Made by a program: the position numbers and the translations under genes. The notes under the pieces were generated by a model. That model saw only the letters and a program-made list of their open reading frames with translations, did not search any database and was not told the origin of the DNA. Of a stretch of 64,000 nt of DNA, positions 59,707 through 64,000 are shown piece after piece. The first letter of the stretch is position 1; each line of letters begins with the position of its first letter. Source of the DNA: Brienomyrus brachyistius (lineage: Eukaryota > Chordata > Actinopteri > Osteoglossiformes > Mormyridae); contig NC_064534.1 of the NCBI RefSeq assembly GCF_023856365.1, positions 11,056,536-11,120,535 of the forward strand, read 5' to 3'.

Positions 59707-62173
59707 GCGTAGCCCAAACCTACAGAGAGTCCATCTTATGACAGGGATATTGAGAGAGTTTAATGAGGCTGTTGCTCTGCAGATCTCCCACCGCCCCCCA
59801 CCTCCTGTGACTGAGTCATGCTGGAGGGGCTTGGCCTACTCCTCTACTGAGCAACGTGGAGGTGGGCTGATGCAGGAGTTAGTCATCCCCAACCACCTTG
59901 CACACACGCAGGGAGAAACAGAGAGAAAAACAGGCTTAAAGGGGAAATCGCCTGGGAAAAAACCCAGAGGCAAAAAAGTGTGCTGTTCTGATTCCACTCC
60001 ACTTGTTTCACTTGTTGGTGTCAAGGAAAATACCCAGGGTGGACTGAGCCGTACTCATTTGAGTGGCAAGATTTAATAGCAGCTGGGCTTTTCCAGGCCA
60101 TCATCAAACACGTTAATGTTTATATATAAACAATACTATGACATATGTGTGTATCTGCAGTATTTACTTACAGTAAAATATAAATATAGCGTAGTTTCCT
60201 CATGTTTTTATGCGTGTTCACAATTTTCACAATACAGTGCTGTGGATGTATGAGATACACAAAGGATAATTGAAATGTGCATACATTACACATTGTGTAG
60301 ACACAAGCAGCATGCAGAGACCTCCGTGCTCGTGTCTCTAGTTCACGTCTCCCCTTCTGCTGCTTATTACAGAAAGCAGACACCCAACAGGAGAACCAGC
60401 ACTGTCTTCTGTACTCTTCCAGGCAGACGCAAACTCACAGACAGTTGTTAATTATGATGCTCGCCCTCTCGTTCACAGGAGCGCAGTTTACCACAAAAAC
60501 TCATCTCCTTCAGCTGTACCAGTCCACCTTTGATAACCGTTTTCTGGTTCACTTTTCAGCATGCTGCCCGTTATCCTATTTCTCTACAGGCTCACGTTTC
60601 AGTATGGCACCTATCCCTTTCCTCACACAAAGCATGATTTACTACAGAACAGGTCCTGTCAGATAAACACCTTTTACTGTGCTACCCATTATTTTGTACC
60701 TATGGCAGGGCCATGTCTGTTACTTCACCTTTCCTCACATACTTTTTTTTACAGCTTGCAAGACTGAAAATGGACGAACTCTTGGGGGCGGTTTAGCAGG
60801 GGAAATACTGTTGTAGTGGGAATACAGGCAACCAAGTGTTCCTTTTACTGGGACCTACTCATTTAATTTTATTGGTCATTTCAATCCAACAGTGAACATT
60901 TATCATTGTACATCATTTGAAACCAAAACACATGATGAAACAAAACCGTACAAAGAAAGACACTCTTCAGTTAAAAGTCAATGTTTACTGTTGACTTAAT
61001 AAAATTAAATATGGGTAAACCTGAATCTGTTCAAAGTGTGTGGTACTTACTAATACATCATTATATCAGCATACACCTTTAGAATATAACTGTGCAATTC
61101 CATCCATTAATAAAATTGGATATTCTTTTCAAAAGCAATTCAAGTTTAGTAACAAACTCAAGGTACTTTCGCCAAAAAACCTTTGGTCACAAACCCAACA
61201 GCTGTCGCAGTACTGTTATTTATTTATTTATTTTTTTAAAAAAAGCTAAAACTTTTTTTTCTTGCTTTATATGTTCAACTTTGTCATTAATGTATCCAGC
61301 GTAAACTGCACAACGTTATGTAAAAGGTGCTCAACATAATTGTCAGAAACTTTTAGTTGTCATCTTAACTTGCACAAAGAAGACTGGCATGATGCAACAC
61401 GCCCCAGTATGCAAACGAAATCCACACATGAGCCAGCCAGCCACGTTATAACATGTCATCTCAGCTAATCAAACACAATGTCAGAAAGAACTTATCGGAA
61501 CAGGACTGATTATTTAGCGAATACACACTTAAAGCAACTCAATTCAACTGTTCAGTTTCTCAGAACAAATACAAAAACAAACACGGATCAAGCCCCCCCC
61601 CCCCACCTATGAAAGTAGTATCAAATGTCCCGTTTTTACGTGAACAAGTTCTCATTGTCTGCACTGATAGAATGACAGATACTAGCTGACGGAGATCGTG
61701 GTTACCAAGCGTGGTCAGAAAAATCCCCAATATTCCATCATTATCTGTTATAATATAAAAAGATATAAAATTCAATGTGTAAGGTGGGGAGAGGGCAACC
61801 AGACTTAAGTGTCAATTCCTGAACTTCCCAAATTAGGGTTAGTTAGGGGTGGCGTGGAAAATCAACAAAGGAGATGCACTGTAGCAGCAGTATTGATAAC
61901 CACTGCTAAAACTGCACCAGCACAGCATCACGTCCCCGCCGTCAATGCAGGTATATCCCAAAACAAAGACTTCCTTCGGTCCCTCTGAATTCAGTGGGGC
62001 ATTGGATCATACCCAATAAATTAAGCAGGAGTTTTCACAAGACTACTGGCCACATTCACGTATTAACATATCACAACAAAATTAGTCAGTGACGGCTGGC
62101 TTTGTTCTAAAGGGAAACAATATGGCTCAGAGTTCATACTTAAAAAAAAATTCCGTCAAACCACTGCACTCAC

Positions 62174-62237
62174 CTTCTCCCTTCTTGTCATACACTCTAT
62201 CCACGAATTGTGGGCTCTGCTCAGGAATGGCATCACG
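62174..62237 (-). CDS. possible isolated exon of unknown gene
   Basis: On the minus strand, GACTTAG|CGTGATGCC opens a 64-base stretch that reads RDAIPEQSPQFVDRVYDKKG, then Glu and one base. It ends at a strong donor GAAG|GTGAGT. The peptide looks protein-like (mixed charge, no repeats), but the acceptor lacks a good pyrimidine tract, no partner exon was recognised and I cannot name a family. It may be chance. Confidence 0.22.
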
Positions 62238-63353
62238 CTAAGTCATTTTTTTCTTTGGAAATTGTCTTTTTAAAAACAAAACAATAAAAAAAAAAAACAA
62301 GACTCGATAGCCAAAAAAGTCTGAATACGCAGCCAGCTTAGCTCATATAAGTGGACTAGCTAAGGAAATGCCATGATCGCAGCAGTGAAGAAAACGTAAA
62401 CAAGCACTCCGATGTTTCAGCTGGACCTCCACTGCAAATAACTGCGGCATTATTCCCCAGTGGCAAGGGAAGTCATAGGTCTTCAAAAGCTGTAGCCATA
62501 GAGCACAGCCCTTTAAACAGAACCGTAATAAATAAATGTTGTCTGCAACTGCCACAGTTAAGCTACCGGGTCTGGTAGCTTCATCTTTCATATTGCTCTC
62601 TCTCAAACGAGAACTGTGAAATGTAAAATACACAATTCATATAAAAAAATAGAATTGTTAGATAACATTTAGACCGTATTCAAGTTTCAAAAAAATAAAT
62701 ATATTCTTCCAGACCGTCGAAACGTTACTGTGTTTCATCGGCAGGTCTCTCTGCCAGTCCATCTTTTGCCGTCCAGTTGCACTGGCTGTCAGCATCGCGA
62801 TCGTCAACATCTCGCATTTTCACTATTACTACGTGCACAAGATACTCGTCACACAAACTGACCTTTAGCTTTTGGTATCACTGTGCTCAAAGCAGCTTTT
62901 CTTTGTGTCCCCAGCTGCAAAAGAATACATTTAAGCTCATATTAGCAAACTGTAATAACACCATAAGCGTGTTTAAATAGTATTCCTCTAAGTAACTGTC
63001 CCAAAATATTTGTAGTATTACAGCCATTAAGCATTTTTGCTGTACATGGTCTATGTGGACCTGATCATTACAGAGCATACTGTACAAATATTAAAATTCT
63101 GTATAAGTGCAATTTCATCAGTCCCAGCAAGACCTGTCATCCTACCAAACACATTCTTTGACAGATGACAAGCAAAACTTTTCTGCAGAAATACAAGTTT
63201 AGATTCTCCTAATATAAAGCAGAACAAATGAGATATTTCTGATTGAAAGCCCTTTTCCTGATTCTTTCAGTCATGGAAGTTGACAAAATTATCCCAGACC
63301 AGTAGAGTCCAGATGTAATCCAGTGACAATGGCCCAATGCTGTTTTTCTTTAA

Positions 63354-63369
63354 TCTCTCTCTCTCTCAT

Positions 63370-63402
<33 letters not shown>
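63354..63402. repeat. (CT)n(CA)n microsatellite
   Basis: CT-rich arrays followed by about 11 CA units. Confidence 0.9.
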
Positions 63403-64000
63403 AACACTTGTACATATATACACATCTTCTGGATGTTTATGAAAGCCACTTTCTACCAATTGGTCTGCATGGCACAAAGCGAAACAAACTGTGCCATCTA
63501 AATTGACATCTCGACTTGTTTTGACTGTACACACGGAGTTTATGACAGAGCATTTCAGAGTTAAATGAGCCTTTTCAAATGACTGCCACAGTTACAGTAT
63601 TTGTATTTTCGTAAATATACATCGCCAAGACACACTAAGGGACAATACAGTACACACACTCTGAGAGTGCCAAGACACCTTTAAAATCCACTCACGCTTG
63701 ACAGAAAAAAAACACACACTTCTATAAAGTAAACTAGCTTCTTGGCAGATGAACATACCACATGAACCATAAACTTCCATTAGGTCTAAGCAAAGCAACG
63801 CGGCATCATTGACTCTGAAAGACACCTTTAGAAGTCTTTAAAAGACAAAAATGAAGAGTTTTTTTGAAAACCTATCATCAAGCCATTAAAAGAAAATGTT
63901 GTTCATTTGGCAATATATCCAAGACACTCCCATGGTGCGTCCTCAAGTTGTGGATACTGCACACGCAGTCAAAGTTACCAAGGAAACGCAAATCGCAAAG

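Larger units (their letters stand above)
59707..64000. other. intergenic or gene-flanking sequence
   Basis: No gene identified. It contains a CT/CA microsatellite (63354-63402), several A/T homopolymers, and one exon-like segment on the minus strand (62174-62237). The last 3 kb could be 3' UTR of a minus-strand gene that lies mostly outside the window, but this is not shown. Confidence 0.45.

Noticed and set aside
59522..60076. 184-codon open frame on the plus strand
   Set aside because: Its first third is the hAT-like MITE at 59520-59706 and the rest resembles no known protein. It has no splice or promoter support.
62720..62870. A 50-codon minus-strand frame ending ERPADETQ
   Set aside because: It looks protein-like and lies near a good TTTTGCAG acceptor, but that acceptor leads into a different frame that stops quickly. 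No family is recognised and the length is compatible with chance.

Overview
This is a piece of a vertebrate nuclear genome, almost certainly from a ray-finned (teleost) fish. Three intron-containing genes can be read exon by exon with GT-AG junctions (one GC-AG) and continuous reading frames. They are ST8SIA3 (alpha-2,8-sialyltransferase, + strand, 4 coding exons, 375 aa), ONECUT2 (CUT-homeodomain transcription factor, + strand, 2 coding exons, 468 aa) and NARS1 (cytoplasmic asparaginyl-tRNA synthetase, - strand, 15 coding exons, 559 aa). Order and orientation match human 18q21.31 (ST8SIA3, ONECUT2, FECH, NARS1), except that I find no FECH between ONECUT2 and NARS1. The fish assignment rests on the mobile elements (tRNA-headed SINEs with (ATGG)n tails, LINE 3' tails with the TTTATTGATCCC motif, hAT-type MITEs) and on compact introns.

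Layout. 1-1079: upstream flank of ST8SIA3. 1080-5701: ST8SIA3. 5702-18510: its probable long 3' UTR (candidate poly(A) signal near 10.76 kb), then AT-rich intergenic DNA with a complete hAT MITE and a LINE tail. 18511-28230: ONECUT2, with an 8.3 kb intron separating the CUT exon from the homeodomain exon. 28231 to about 34.6 kb: probable ONECUT2 3' UTR. 37350-47498: NARS1, convergent with ONECUT2. 47499-64000: repeat-rich intergenic DNA with LINE, SINE and MITE copies and several tandem repeats; one weak exon-like segment lies near 62.2 kb.

The most striking signal is non-coding. The DNA just downstream of the ONECUT2 stop holds ten exact 8-mer target sites for the neural microRNA miR-9 (ACCAAAGA), plus several 7-mers, within about 4.5 kb, where roughly 0.1 is expected by chance. 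A second signal is a concentration of the palindrome ATCGAT, the core of the ONECUT DNA-binding motif, around ONECUT2 exon 1 and in its intron, which suggests autoregulation.

The genes do not form one pathway. ST8SIA3 and ONECUT2 are both expressed in the nervous system in other vertebrates, while NARS1 is housekeeping, and its 5' flank carries ETS, YY1 and CCAAT-like sites.
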